The position numbers and the translations under genes are program-made. Of a stretch of 64,000 bases of DNA, positions 51,545-60,055 are shown piece after piece (position 1 is the first letter of the stretch; each line of letters starts with the position of its first letter). The DNA comes from an uncultured Mycobacteriaceae bacterium (lineage in GTDB: Bacteria > Actinomycetota > Actinomycetes > Mycobacteriales > Mycobacteriaceae). The DNA is taken from the NCBI GenBank assembly GCA_902826815.1, contig CADEGF010000022.1, positions 6,614 through 70,613 of the forward strand, in the 5' to 3' direction. A model generated the notes under the pieces. It saw only the letters and a program-made list of their open reading frames with translations, was not told the origin of the DNA and did not search any database.

Positions 51545-53200
51545 TCAGGCGCCCTCACTGAGCGCCTGCTCGCGGGCCCACCGGTAGTCGGCCTTACCCG
51601 CCGGGCTGCGTTCGATGACGGGCCGGAACACCACCGCTTTCGGCAGCTTGTAGCGCGCGATGACGCCAGCCGCGTGCTCGATGAGTTCCTGCGCGTCGGC
51701 CGTCGCGCCGTCGACGAGGGAGACGACCGCGACGACCTCCTGACCCCACCGCTCGCTGGGTCGACCGGACACCACCACGTCGCGAACCGCGGGGTGCGAC
51801 AGCACCGCGCTCTCGACTTCCTCGGCGAAGATCTTCTCGCCGCCGGAGTTGATGGTCACCGAGTCGCGGCCGAGCAGTTCGATGCCGCCCTCGGCCAGGT
51901 GCCGCGCGCGGTCACCAGGGATCGAGTACCGCACGCCGTCGATGACGGGGAAGGTTTTGGCGGTCTTGGCCGCATCGCCCTTGTAGCCGAGCGGCACGTA
52001 GCCACGCTGCGCGAGCCAGCCCATCCCGTCGTGGCCGGGCTCGAGGATCGAGTCAAGGTGCTCGCCCGCGACGCTGGTGTCGGGCCCGGCGTTGAACTTT
52101 CCGGTCGACACCGCACCCGGCGTCGACATGTGACTCATCTGGATGCCGGTCTCCGACGATCCGATACCGTCCATGACGATCAGGCCAGGCTTGATGTCGA
52201 TGAGGCGCTGCTTGGCGGTCGGCGTCAAAAGGGCGCCGCCGTTGGCGACGACCGCGAGCGACGACACGTCTGCGGTACCCCGTTCGATGGCATCGGCGAT
52301 GGGCCTGGCCATCGCGTCGCCGACGACCTGAACGGTGAGAATTTTCTCCCGCTCGACCGTCGCCACCACCTCGTCGGCGTCGAATTTGCCATGTGTATCA
52401 GGGAATACCACCGTCTGGCCGGTCGTGAGTGCGGTCATGACGGCCCACTGCGCCGCACCGTGCATGAGCGGCGGAAGCGTGAAGATCTTGGTGCCGGGAT
52501 TCTCCGCGACGCGCTTCGCGATCTCGTCATACGAGCCTGCGGTCTCGCCGGTGTACATGTTCCTGCCGCCGAACGACGTCATGAAGATGTCGTGCTGACG
52601 CCACAGCACGCCCTTCGGCATCCCGGTCGTTCCCCCTGTGTAGAGCACGTACAGGTCGTCGGGCGACGGTTGAACCGGTGGCGGCTCCGACGCGCCAGAG
52701 GACACGATCGACTCGTAGTCGACGGCGCCGTGCACCAGGTCGTTGCCGGAATCGTCGGCGATCTGGATCAGCACCCGCAGGTGCGGCAGGTGGGGGAGCA
52801 CTTCGCCGACGCGGGGAGCGAAGCTGGCGTGATAGAGCAGCGCGGTCGCACCGGAGTCCGCGAGCAGGTACTCCAGCTCGTTCTTCACATACCGGTAGTT
52901 GACATTGAACGGAGCGACCCGCGCCCGCCACGCGCCGAGCATCCCCTCGACGTACTCAGGCCCGTTGTAGGCGTAGAGGCCGAGCAGGTCCTGGCCCACC
53001 TCGTGACCGGCCAGCTCCGAGCGTTCGGTGTGGCAGCCCAGCCCTCGTGCGTGTAGGTAGGCCGCGAGCCGGTTCGAGCGCTCGACGACCTGCGCGTAGG
53101 TGTAGCGGCGGTCGCCCTGGATGATGAACTCGCGGTCGCCGATGGAGGAGGCGACGGCCTCGGCGGTGGCGGGGACGGTGAATTGCGTTGTGGCGCTCAT
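51545..53200 (-). CDS. AMP-forming acyl-CoA synthetase (FadD17/FadD19-like)
   Basis: A 551-residue acyl-CoA ligase with LYTGGTTGMPKGVLWRQ and the C-terminal lysine in PAGKADYRW. Its nearest relative here is the ligase at 36650. FadD19-type enzymes activate steroid C-24-type side-chain acids. ATG 53200 was chosen (GAGAG upstream); an in-frame TTG lies at 53212. It is last gene of the minus-strand operon Rieske-isochorismatase-thioesterase-FadD. Confidence 0.9.
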   Translation of the reverse strand: MSATTQFTVPATAEAVASSIGDREFIIQGDRRYTYAQVVERSNRLAAYLHARGLGCHTERSELAGHEVGQDLLGLYAYNGPEYVEGMLGAWRARVAPFNVNYRYVKNELEYLLADSGATALLYHASFAPRVGEVLPHLPHLRVLIQIADDSGNDLVHGAVDYESIVSSGASEPPPVQPSPDDLYVLYTGGTTGMPKGVLWRQHDIFMTSFGGRNMYTGETAGSYDEIAKRVAENPGTKIFTLPPLMHGAAQWAVMTALTTGQTVVFPDTHGKFDADEVVATVEREKILTVQVVGDAMARPIADAIERGTADVSSLAVVANGGALLTPTAKQRLIDIKPGLIVMDGIGSSETGIQMSHMSTPGAVSTGKFNAGPDTSVAGEHLDSILEPGHDGMGWLAQRGYVPLGYKGDAAKTAKTFPVIDGVRYSIPGDRARHLAEGGIELLGRDSVTINSGGEKIFAEEVESAVLSHPAVRDVVVSGRPSERWGQEVVAVVSLVDGATADAQELIEHAAGVIARYKLPKAVVFRPVIERSPAGKADYRWAREQALSEGA

Positions 53201-53219
53201 CGAATCTCTCAAGAGCCTT

Positions 53220-53834
53220 TCAGGGCTGGTGCGGCAGCAGCTTGATCATCAGGCCGGTTGCTTCGGATAGTACGGTGCCGTCGGCATCGGTCATCGTCGC
53301 GGTGATGAACGCCTTGCGCCCCTCGAGCCGGTCGATCCGACCGCGCGCGACCAGGGGTTCGTCGATCGGGGTGACCTTCTTGTAGTCGACATGAAGGTAC
53401 GCCGTGCGGCTGATCGGCCGGTCCGCTGCGGACACGATCATCCCAAAGTGCCAGTCAAAGAACAGCGGTATCACCCCGCCGTGCACGGCGTTGTTGCCTC
53501 CGACGTGGAAGCGGCTGAAGTGGCCTTCCATCGTGACGCCGTCGGGTCCGTACTCGGCGAGGGTCCACGGCGGAACCAGCGGATGGCCGAGGCCGGGCAG
53601 ATGCGGGGCGCGGCCCGCGGGTGCGACGCCCTGCGGCGCCCTGTGCACCTCGAGCTGTTCGCAGAGCTCCTCGATGCGCCGGGCGCCGTCGGTCCACAGT
53701 TCGCCGTCGGGTGCGGTGGACACCACGATGTCCTGCAGCCTGCGCATCGCCGACATGAATCGGCCCATCTCCGGCGGTGCGTCGATGGGTTCGATCGGCG
53801 GAAAGCCGCGGGTCTCGTGGCTGGTTTCGGTCAC
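53220..53834 (-). CDS. Hotdog-fold (PaaI-like) thioesterase
   Basis: A 204-residue protein with a C-terminal hotdog domain: VHGGVIPLFFDWHFG is the active-site helix, followed by YLHVDYKKVTPI. It resembles the 27613 thioesterase in layout, with an N-terminal extension. It probably hydrolyses a pathway acyl-CoA. GTG 53834 overlaps the stop of the isochorismatase-like gene (GTGA); a much longer reading upstream lies in another gene and was rejected. Confidence 0.87.
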   Translation of the reverse strand: MTETSHETRGFPPIEPIDAPPEMGRFMSAMRRLQDIVVSTAPDGELWTDGARRIEELCEQLEVHRAPQGVAPAGRAPHLPGLGHPLVPPWTLAEYGPDGVTMEGHFSRFHVGGNNAVHGGVIPLFFDWHFGMIVSAADRPISRTAYLHVDYKKVTPIDEPLVARGRIDRLEGRKAFITATMTDADGTVLSEATGLMIKLLPHQP

Positions 53835-54445
53835 GTCCACGCCGCAATCAGATCCGACGTGGTAGTCACCGTCGCCAGCAGCGAGATGGTGTGGTCGATG
53901 ATCGCGTCGGCGTAGTCGGCGGGGATACCGGCGACGGCATCGCGCGGGACGACGACGCGGTAGCCCTTGTTCACCGCGTCCATCACGAGGTTGGTGATCG
54001 CGATGTTCACCGATACGCCGACGGCGACGATCGTCGTCACTCCCAGGTTTCGAAGAACGGAGTCGAGGTCGGTGCCGCCCATCGGCCCCACGCCGTGCCA
54101 TCGGTGCAGCTCGACATCGTCTGGCGCAGGGCCGAATTCGGGCATCAGCGTGGCCCCTTCGCTGCCGGGACTGATGTCGACCTGTTTGGTTCCCATCGCG
54201 AAGATCGGCGCGTTGTGGTTGGCGCCGAGACCGTCGGGCCTTCGCTGCACGAGGCAGTGCACGATCTGCACGCCGGCTTCCCGGGCAACGGGGAGCAGTC
54301 GTCCGATGTTGGGCAGCGCCTCGCGTTGCGCCGCCTTGGCGAGAGCGCCGAGGCCGGCGTTGGGGCCGACGACGGCGCCCTGGAGTTCTTGCGTGACGAG
54401 AGCGGTGTGCGCAGGCGCCGCGATGTCGGCGAGGTCGATGGTCAT
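53831..54445 (-). CDS. Isochorismatase-fold hydrolase lacking the catalytic cysteine
   Basis: A 204-residue isochorismatase-like fold (ALVTQELQGAVVG; GVTTIVAVGVSVNIAITNLVMDA). In cysteine hydrolases of this fold the nucleophile Cys occurs in the last motif; here it is Ala149. The first-motif Asp appears as Glu20. Either it is a true isochorismatase-like lyase/hydrolase that needs no Cys, or it has another role. ATG 54445 overlaps the Rieske stop (ATGA). Confidence 0.83.
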   Translation of the reverse strand: MTIDLADIAAPAHTALVTQELQGAVVGPNAGLGALAKAAQREALPNIGRLLPVAREAGVQIVHCLVQRRPDGLGANHNAPIFAMGTKQVDISPGSEGATLMPEFGPAPDDVELHRWHGVGPMGGTDLDSVLRNLGVTTIVAVGVSVNIAITNLVMDAVNKGYRVVVPRDAVAGIPADYADAIIDHTISLLATVTTTSDLIAAWT

Positions 54446-55464
54446 ACCGATGCGGGCACCTCGCCGGGTGGGGTGGCGGGAACTTCATAGAACTGCGTGG
54501 CCCATTTACGCATGGCCATATAGGGTTTCGCGTCCACCTTCGACAGCGCGGGGTTTTCGACGTACTCCTGGTAGCGCCAGATGTTGAGATCGTCCCAGAC
54601 GGTTCCCATGAATTGGCGCTCGACCTTCTCGCGCACCGCGTCGGGCGGTACGTCGGAGGTGTCGCCGGGCAACCGCGGCCACCAGATCGAATAGAACATG
54701 TCGGAGTACCCCTCCTCGACGGGGGTGCAGGCGAAGATCAGCCGGTGGTTCGACGAACCCTCGAACGCGCTGATCGCAAAGCCAAGCCCGGAGAAGTGGC
54801 TGTGGATGTAGAGCGCCATCTTGTCCGGGTCGTCGCCGCGGGCGTCGGGCCACCCGGTGAGGAAACGCCACTCTTCGTCCACGGCCTCCCAATTGAGGCA
54901 CACGGGAGTGACGGTCGCGCCGTGCACGTAGTGGAAGTGCGCGCTGTCTGGGCCGTTCTCCGCGACGATCTGCGGATGTACGGGCTCACGCTCGGCGCGG
55001 CTCGAAAACTCCGGATACGGACGGTAATACGCGTCAGGGTCGGTCGGGAACTGCGGGAACTTGTGAAAGAGGTCCGGCATCTCCCACTGCGGATCCTCGC
55101 CGTCGGGTTGATGCCAGACGAACACGCAGCCGTACTGTTCGCGCACCGGGTAGACCCGCAGTCGCAGCGCTTTGTTGGGGCGGTCGGGCTGGTAGGGGAT
55201 GTAGCGGTTGGTGCCGTCGGGTCCCCAGCGCCAGCCGTGGAACGGGCATTCGACGCAGTCGCCGACCACCTTGCCGCCGTGGCCGATGTGCGCACCGAGG
55301 TGGCGGCAGTGTCCCGACATCACGTGAAGTTCGCCTGCCTCGTCGCGATAGGCGACCAGGTCCTCACCGAAGTACCGCAGCGGCTTCACCTCACCCGTGG
55401 CGATCTCGGCCGACCAGCCGACCATGAACCAGCCGGTGACCTTCCAGGTGAAGGGGACTTTCAC
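54442..55464 (-). CDS. Rieske non-heme iron oxygenase, KshA-like
   Basis: A 340-residue oxygenase alpha subunit. The Rieske cluster is Cys53, His55, Cys73 and His76 (CRH...CPFH). The mononuclear iron site follows Asn170-x2-Asp173-x2-His176-x4-His181, with an Asp late in the chain (WDDLNIW) as possible third ligand. It is most like 3-ketosteroid 9-alpha-hydroxylase KshA and related single-component-type hydroxylases. A reductase is not encoded nearby. It starts at ATG 55464, 29 bases before operator site 7, as first gene of a four-gene operon. Confidence 0.9.
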   Translation of the reverse strand: MKVPFTWKVTGWFMVGWSAEIATGEVKPLRYFGEDLVAYRDEAGELHVMSGHCRHLGAHIGHGGKVVGDCVECPFHGWRWGPDGTNRYIPYQPDRPNKALRLRVYPVREQYGCVFVWHQPDGEDPQWEMPDLFHKFPQFPTDPDAYYRPYPEFSSRAEREPVHPQIVAENGPDSAHFHYVHGATVTPVCLNWEAVDEEWRFLTGWPDARGDDPDKMALYIHSHFSGLGFAISAFEGSSNHRLIFACTPVEEGYSDMFYSIWWPRLPGDTSDVPPDAVREKVERQFMGTVWDDLNIWRYQEYVENPALSKVDAKPYMAMRKWATQFYEVPATPPGEVPASV

Positions 55465-55493
55465 GCGGGCCTCCTTCGGCGCCGAAGCTATCC

Positions 55494-55512
55494 AACGGAA
55501 GATATTACAGTA
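55494..55512. promoter_or_regulatory. Island operator site 7 (8-3-8 palindrome, one good arm)
   Basis: AACGGAAG ATA TTACAGTA matches 12 of 16 arm positions; the right arm is perfect, the left degenerate. It lies between the divergent Rieske (55464, minus) and monooxygenase (55560, plus) genes. TACAGT and TATAGT (55511-55516) fit plus-strand -10 boxes. Confidence 0.5.
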
Positions 55513-55559
55513 TAGTTTTCGGCAGTTTGGACCCAGCGACAGCGCAAGGAGGCGTGGCG

Positions 55560-57176
55560 ATGTCAGGTGGTCGCTTCGACGCGATCGTCATCGGTGCCGG
55601 GTTCTCCGGTCTCTACGCGCTGCACCGGCTTCGAAGTCTCGGGCTGCGGGCCATCGTCGTCGAGCGGGCCGACAAGGTCGGCGGCACATGGCTGTTCAAC
55701 CGCTACCCGGGTGCGCGCTGCGATATCGAGAGCATCGAGTACTCCTACAGCTTCTCCGACGAGATCCAGCAGGAGTGGGTGTGGACCGAGACGATGCCAG
55801 CCCAGCCCGAGATCGAGAGGTACCTCAACTTCGTCGCCGACCGGTTGGACCTGCGCCGCGACATCGTCTTCGACACAGGCGTGGTCGCGATGACATTCGA
55901 CGAACCGACCGCGACGTGGACGGTGGAAACCGAAGGGGGAGAGGCGTTCACCGCTAAGTTCGTGGTAGCCGCGGCGGGGATACTCTCCGCGCCGCTCGAG
56001 CCCGACATCGCGGGGATGGACACGTTCGCGGGCACCTCGTTGTTCACCAGCCGCTGGCCACGGGACGACGTCGATCTCAGCGGTAAGCGAGTCGGCGTGA
56101 TCGGCACCGGCTCGACGGGTGTGCAGCTGATCCCGGTCGTCGCCAGGCAGGCGGAGAAACTCACAGTGTTCCAGCGCTCGCCTGCCTACACGCTGCCGTG
56201 GAATATCCGCGCCTTCGAGCCCGGTGAGCTGGACCAGATGAAGGCCCGCTACAACGAGATCCGCGCCGCGCAGCGTGCGCACATGATCGGGGCGGCGCGC
56301 CTGTCGGCGTTCTCGGTGATGTTCGAGATGATGGCCAACCCGCCGCTGAAGACCGCGTCACGGGAGGACCAACTGCGCGCGATCGAGGACAACGGTGTGA
56401 TGGGCGCGCTCAGTTGGGGCGACGTGTTCTTCGATATCGAGTCCAGTCAGATGGCCGCCAAGCTCTATGGCGAGGCGGTCGCACGTATCGTTGCCGACCC
56501 CGACACCGCGGCATCGCTGACACCGACCCATCCGTTCGGCTGCAAGCGCCCGATCATCGATCAGGGCTACTACCAGACATTCAACCGCGACAACGTCTCT
56601 CTTGTCGATCTGCGCAAGGCGCCGATCCGCGCGGTCACGCCGACGGGTATCGCCACCGAACAGGGTCCTCACGAGCTCGACGTGATCATCTACGCGACCG
56701 GCTTCGACGCGATGACCGGCGCGCTCAGCCGCATCGACATCCGCGGACGCGACGGGGTGTCGGTGAAGGACTTCTGGGCCGGTGAGGGTCCGCTCAGTTA
56801 TCTGGGACTCGCTGTCGCGGGATTTCCGAATCTCTTCATCGTGCAGGGTCCCGGGAGTCCCGCGCCTGCAAGTAATTTCGTCGCAGCGCTGGAACAGCAC
56901 ATCGAGTGGATCGGCGACTGCATCACCTACCTGCACGCTAACGAGTACCGCACGATAGAGGCGCAGCCCGAAGCACAACAGGACTGGATCGAGCACATCA
57001 CATCGCTGGTCGCGCCGACGGTGCTCGTCCACTCCAGCTGCAACTCCTGGTACAACGGCGGCAACGTCCCTGGAAAGAAGCAGATGTACATGGGCTACAC
57101 CGGCGGGATACCCGAGTACCGGAGGCGGTGCGACGAGGTCGCCGCGGCCGGCTACAGCGGATTCAAGCTTGCATAG
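55560..57176 (+). CDS. Flavin monooxygenase, Baeyer-Villiger type with altered fingerprint
   Basis: A 538-residue class B flavin monooxygenase with two Rossmann motifs, GAGFSG (12-17) for FAD and GTGSTG (182-187) for NADPH. The Baeyer-Villiger fingerprint FxGxxxHxxxWP reads F156-A-G-T-S-L-F162-T-S-R-W166-P, with Phe in place of His. Such enzymes turn ketones into esters or lactones. The lost His may alter cofactor handling. ATG 55560 follows AGGAGG. It pairs with the hydrolase that follows, a usual arrangement for ester cleavage. Confidence 0.9.
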   Translation: MSGGRFDAIVIGAGFSGLYALHRLRSLGLRAIVVERADKVGGTWLFNRYPGARCDIESIEYSYSFSDEIQQEWVWTETMPAQPEIERYLNFVADRLDLRRDIVFDTGVVAMTFDEPTATWTVETEGGEAFTAKFVVAAAGILSAPLEPDIAGMDTFAGTSLFTSRWPRDDVDLSGKRVGVIGTGSTGVQLIPVVARQAEKLTVFQRSPAYTLPWNIRAFEPGELDQMKARYNEIRAAQRAHMIGAARLSAFSVMFEMMANPPLKTASREDQLRAIEDNGVMGALSWGDVFFDIESSQMAAKLYGEAVARIVADPDTAASLTPTHPFGCKRPIIDQGYYQTFNRDNVSLVDLRKAPIRAVTPTGIATEQGPHELDVIIYATGFDAMTGALSRIDIRGRDGVSVKDFWAGEGPLSYLGLAVAGFPNLFIVQGPGSPAPASNFVAALEQHIEWIGDCITYLHANEYRTIEAQPEAQQDWIEHITSLVAPTVLVHSSCNSWYNGGNVPGKKQMYMGYTGGIPEYRRRCDEVAAAGYSGFKLA

Positions 57177-57179
57177 CCG

Positions 57180-58307
57180 ATGAAGACCTCGCAGCGGGCC
57201 TATCGGATGGGTCGGGATTTCGCGGGTGTGCTGCCGCGCGCACATGCTGCGCTGAGAACCTCCGGTGACTGGAAACCGTTGTCGCCGACGGGTGCACGCC
57301 AGCTCGGCGAGGTGGTGCTCGACGAACTCGCGCTGTCGGGGATGACACTGACGGCGCCGCCGCCGAAACTGGAACGCACCTTGGCCTCGTGCGAGGCCGC
57401 GGCTGAAGAGCTGTCCGCACTGGGCGTCGAGGGGGCACACGCCAGCCCGGAACCCCTGGCGGTGCAAGCGCTTCGCCGCCGTCGCCTCGGCAGGCTGACC
57501 TACGAGAAGCTGAAGTTCACTCACGATCCGACGCTGCCGAATTCGTTGACGGCAGTCGGTTTCGGCGGGCCCGCGACCGCGGTGGCACACCTGTGCAGAA
57601 CCATTGACGAGGCGCGGCCGTGGCTGGTGTGGGTGCACGGCGCAGGCCAGGGCCAACCGATCGACCTTCTGTTTTCGCGGGCCAGGCGCATCAGGGATGA
57701 GCTCGGCTTCAATATCGCGCTACCGATCCAGCCGGGCCACGGTTCGCGGCGCAATGCGTGGCCGCCGTATCCGAACATGGATCCCCTGAGCAATGTGGCG
57801 GGAATGATGCGCGTCGTCTCGGAGGTCCGCGCCCTCGTGCGGTGGCTGAGGCCGCAGTCGACCGTGATGGCGGTGTCCGGGGTTTCCATGGGAAGTCCGG
57901 TGGCAGCGCTGGTTTCGCATTTCGAGCAGGTCGACGGTGTGGCCGTGTACACGCCGATCCTCGGGTTGAACGCAATGATCTCCCAGCATCTCGGCCGTTG
58001 GGGCCCATCGGTCGACGACACGATCGCGCTCCTCGGGTCGGACACTGTGGCCGCGGTGGCATCCGCGGTCGATCACACGGCAGTCGAGCCGACGGCGCCG
58101 CCGCGTGGACGCCTCGTCGTGGGCGCCTGGCACGACCGGATGGCCATGCGTGAGCCCGCCATTGCGCTGCACGACCGTTGGGGCGGTGAGTTGTTCTGGC
58201 ACAGGGGAAGCCACGTAGGACATCTCTTCGCGGGCGGTGTGCATGGTGCCTCAGAGAAGTTCCTGCGCACACTCAGTGCGGGAGACGGCCGCCGATCGTC
58301 CGGGTGA
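57180..58307 (+). CDS. Alpha/beta-hydrolase
   Basis: A 375-residue alpha/beta hydrolase with nucleophile Ser236 (GVSMGS), an oxyanion motif HGAGQGQ near 153, Asp319 (AWHDRM) and a C-terminal His (345 or 348, GSHVGHLF). An N-terminal helical extension of about 110 residues precedes the catalytic domain. It begins three bases after the monooxygenase and probably hydrolyses the ester or lactone made by it (inference). Its last 35 bases overlap the convergent IclR gene. Confidence 0.88.
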   Translation: MKTSQRAYRMGRDFAGVLPRAHAALRTSGDWKPLSPTGARQLGEVVLDELALSGMTLTAPPPKLERTLASCEAAAEELSALGVEGAHASPEPLAVQALRRRRLGRLTYEKLKFTHDPTLPNSLTAVGFGGPATAVAHLCRTIDEARPWLVWVHGAGQGQPIDLLFSRARRIRDELGFNIALPIQPGHGSRRNAWPPYPNMDPLSNVAGMMRVVSEVRALVRWLRPQSTVMAVSGVSMGSPVAALVSHFEQVDGVAVYTPILGLNAMISQHLGRWGPSVDDTIALLGSDTVAAVASAVDHTAVEPTAPPRGRLVVGAWHDRMAMREPAIALHDRWGGELFWHRGSHVGHLFAGGVHGASEKFLRTLSAGDGRRSSG

Positions 58308-59061
58308 CCTGTTCGGCATAGCCGACCGCCAGGTCGACCCACGCCTCGCATTGCGCATGGGGCATGCGGATCGTCGGTCCGCTGATCGTGATCGCGCCAA
58401 GGATGTCGCCCGCCGCGTCGAACACCGGCGCCGACAATCCCGACGCCGAGTCCTCGCGTTCGCCCGCGGTGATCGCGTAGCCGTCGGCCTTCGCTTGCGT
58501 GATGAGCCCGCGCAGATCCTCTGGGCTGGTGACCGTGAAGTCTGTCATCGGCTGCAGGGGCGCGGACAGGACCTGTTCGGCGAGATCGGGGCTCCACGCC
58601 AGCAGCACCCGTGAGGCGGAGCCGACGTGCAGCGGGATGACCTTGCCCACGTACATGTCTCGGCGCAGCGCATGGTGAGTTTCGGCAACCGCGACGCAGA
58701 CCCGGTAGTTCTGCTCGACCTTGAAGAAGCACGCCGTCTCGCCGGTCTTGTCGCGGATCTCCTTGAGTACCGAATTCACGACCGCAAGCACGTCGAGATC
58801 CTTCAGCGCTGTCGCCGCCCAGTACGACATCCGGACACCGACGCGGATCCGATCTTCTTTTCGATCGAGCAGGCCCTGAGCGACCATGTTGCTCACCAGT
58901 CGCTGGACGGTTGATGTGGGCAGGCCGGTCGCCTGCTGGATCTCACCGAGGGTCATATCGGGGCGGGTCAGCGAGAACGCATCGAGGATTTCGGTGATCT
59001 TGCCGAGCACAAGCAGCGGCTGCTGTTTCGACGACGCCGCGGGCTCCTCAGCCTCGGTCAT
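58273..59061 (-). CDS. IclR-family transcriptional regulator
   Basis: A 262-residue IclR regulator with an N-terminal winged helix (MTLGEIQQATGLPTSTVQRLVSNMVAQGLL) and a C-terminal effector domain (GSASRVLLAWSP; CFFKVEQNYRVCVAV). It is last gene of the GntP-CoA-transferase-lyase-dehydrogenase operon (14-base overlap), so it probably regulates that operon in response to a small acid. The palindrome at 63697-63709 is the likely target. It overlaps the island's last gene tail to tail. Confidence 0.9.
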   Translation of the reverse strand: MTEAEEPAASSKQQPLLVLGKITEILDAFSLTRPDMTLGEIQQATGLPTSTVQRLVSNMVAQGLLDRKEDRIRVGVRMSYWAATALKDLDVLAVVNSVLKEIRDKTGETACFFKVEQNYRVCVAVAETHHALRRDMYVGKVIPLHVGSASRVLLAWSPDLAEQVLSAPLQPMTDFTVTSPEDLRGLITQAKADGYAITAGEREDSASGLSAPVFDAAGDILGAITISGPTIRMPHAQCEAWVDLAVGYAEQVTRTIGGRLPH

Positions 59062-60055
59062 CTCTCACCGCCTCCGGGTTCACACAGTGCGGAGGGACCT
59101 GCCCATGCGCGATGGCAACGGCGTTGCCTGCGCACAGTTCTGCCATCCGGGCCCGCACCTTCGTGGTCGCGCTTCCGAGGTGCGGCAGCAGCACGACGTT
59201 GGGCAGATCGGCGAGGCCGGGGGCGAGGAGTGGCTCTTGTTCGTACACGTCGAGTCCTGCGCCTGCGAGGTGGCCGCTGCGCAGCGTGGCGACGAGGGCG
59301 TTCTCGTCGACGATCGGACCGCGTGCGGTATTGACGAGAATCGCGGTCGGCTTCATCGCCGCAAGGGCGCTGGCGTCGATCAGATGCCTGGTGGACGGGG
59401 CGAGCGGAACGTGGACCGACAGGAAGTCGCTGCGTTCGACGAGTTCCTGCCAGCCGACCTGGCGGACCGGGTAGGGCAGGTCGGCCAGTTCGGCATCGGC
59501 GACGGTCCGCCCCGCGGGCGGATGCGAGCAGAACGTCACCTCCATGCCGAACGCGGCAGCGCGCGCCGCGGTGGCACGCGCTATCCGCCCGAACCCGGCG
59601 AGGCCGAGCGTTGCCCCGGAAACATCGTGGCCGAGAAGCAGTTCGGGCTTCCACCCGGTGAACTGTCCCGACCGGGTGAAATGGTCGGCTTCGATCGCAC
59701 GCCGCGCGGTGGCGAGGATCAGCAGCATCGCCAGATCGGCGGTCGCATCGGTGAGCACACCCGGAGTGTTGCCGACCAGGACGCCGTTGCCGGTCGCGGC
59801 GGGCACGTCGATGTTGTCGTAGCCGACCGCGTAGTTCGAGATTCCGGCCAGCTTCGCCACGCCGAGCAGGTCGGCGTCGAACCGGTCGGACAGTTGGGCG
59901 ACCACGACATCGAAGTCGCCGGACGCGCAGGCGTTGCGCAGTTCCTCGGCGGATGGCGGTTGCGCGGGGAGGTGCACCCGGCCCGAATCGCGCAGCAATC
60001 CCATCCCCGGTTCGGGGATGGGATAGGTGACGAAGAAGTTGGGGCTATCCGTCAC
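59048..60055 (-). CDS. D-2-hydroxyacid dehydrogenase (glyoxylate/hydroxypyruvate reductase-like)
   Basis: A 335-residue NAD(P)-dependent D-2-hydroxyacid dehydrogenase. The catalytic residues are Arg245 (NTARGPIV), Glu274 (DVYEQEP) and His292 (PHLGSAT). The Rossmann loop is GFGRIA, with Ala for the last Gly. It reduces a 2-ketoacid or oxidises the D-hydroxyacid. GTG 60055 lies inside the end of the lyase gene (11-base overlap); a much longer reading upstream is out of family and was rejected. Confidence 0.9.
   Translation of the reverse strand: MTDSPNFFVTYPIPEPGMGLLRDSGRVHLPAQPPSAEELRNACASGDFDVVVAQLSDRFDADLLGVAKLAGISNYAVGYDNIDVPAATGNGVLVGNTPGVLTDATADLAMLLILATARRAIEADHFTRSGQFTGWKPELLLGHDVSGATLGLAGFGRIARATAARAAAFGMEVTFCSHPPAGRTVADAELADLPYPVRQVGWQELVERSDFLSVHVPLAPSTRHLIDASALAAMKPTAILVNTARGPIVDENALVATLRSGHLAGAGLDVYEQEPLLAPGLADLPNVVLLPHLGSATTKVRARMAELCAGNAVAIAHGQVPPHCVNPEAVRDDRG

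Noticed and set aside
50375-53056. Long open frame of nearly 900 codons on the plus strand opposite the P450 and FadD genes
   Set aside because: It is the antisense shadow of two real genes in high-GC DNA; its translation is rich in Arg, His and Gly with no domain, and the real genes have clear motifs.
19552-58307. KstR or KstR2 binding sites, expected for a steroid island
   Set aside because: No good AACnnGTT-type or CAAGnnCTTG-type palindromes were noticed in the intergenic gaps; a different palindrome recurs instead.
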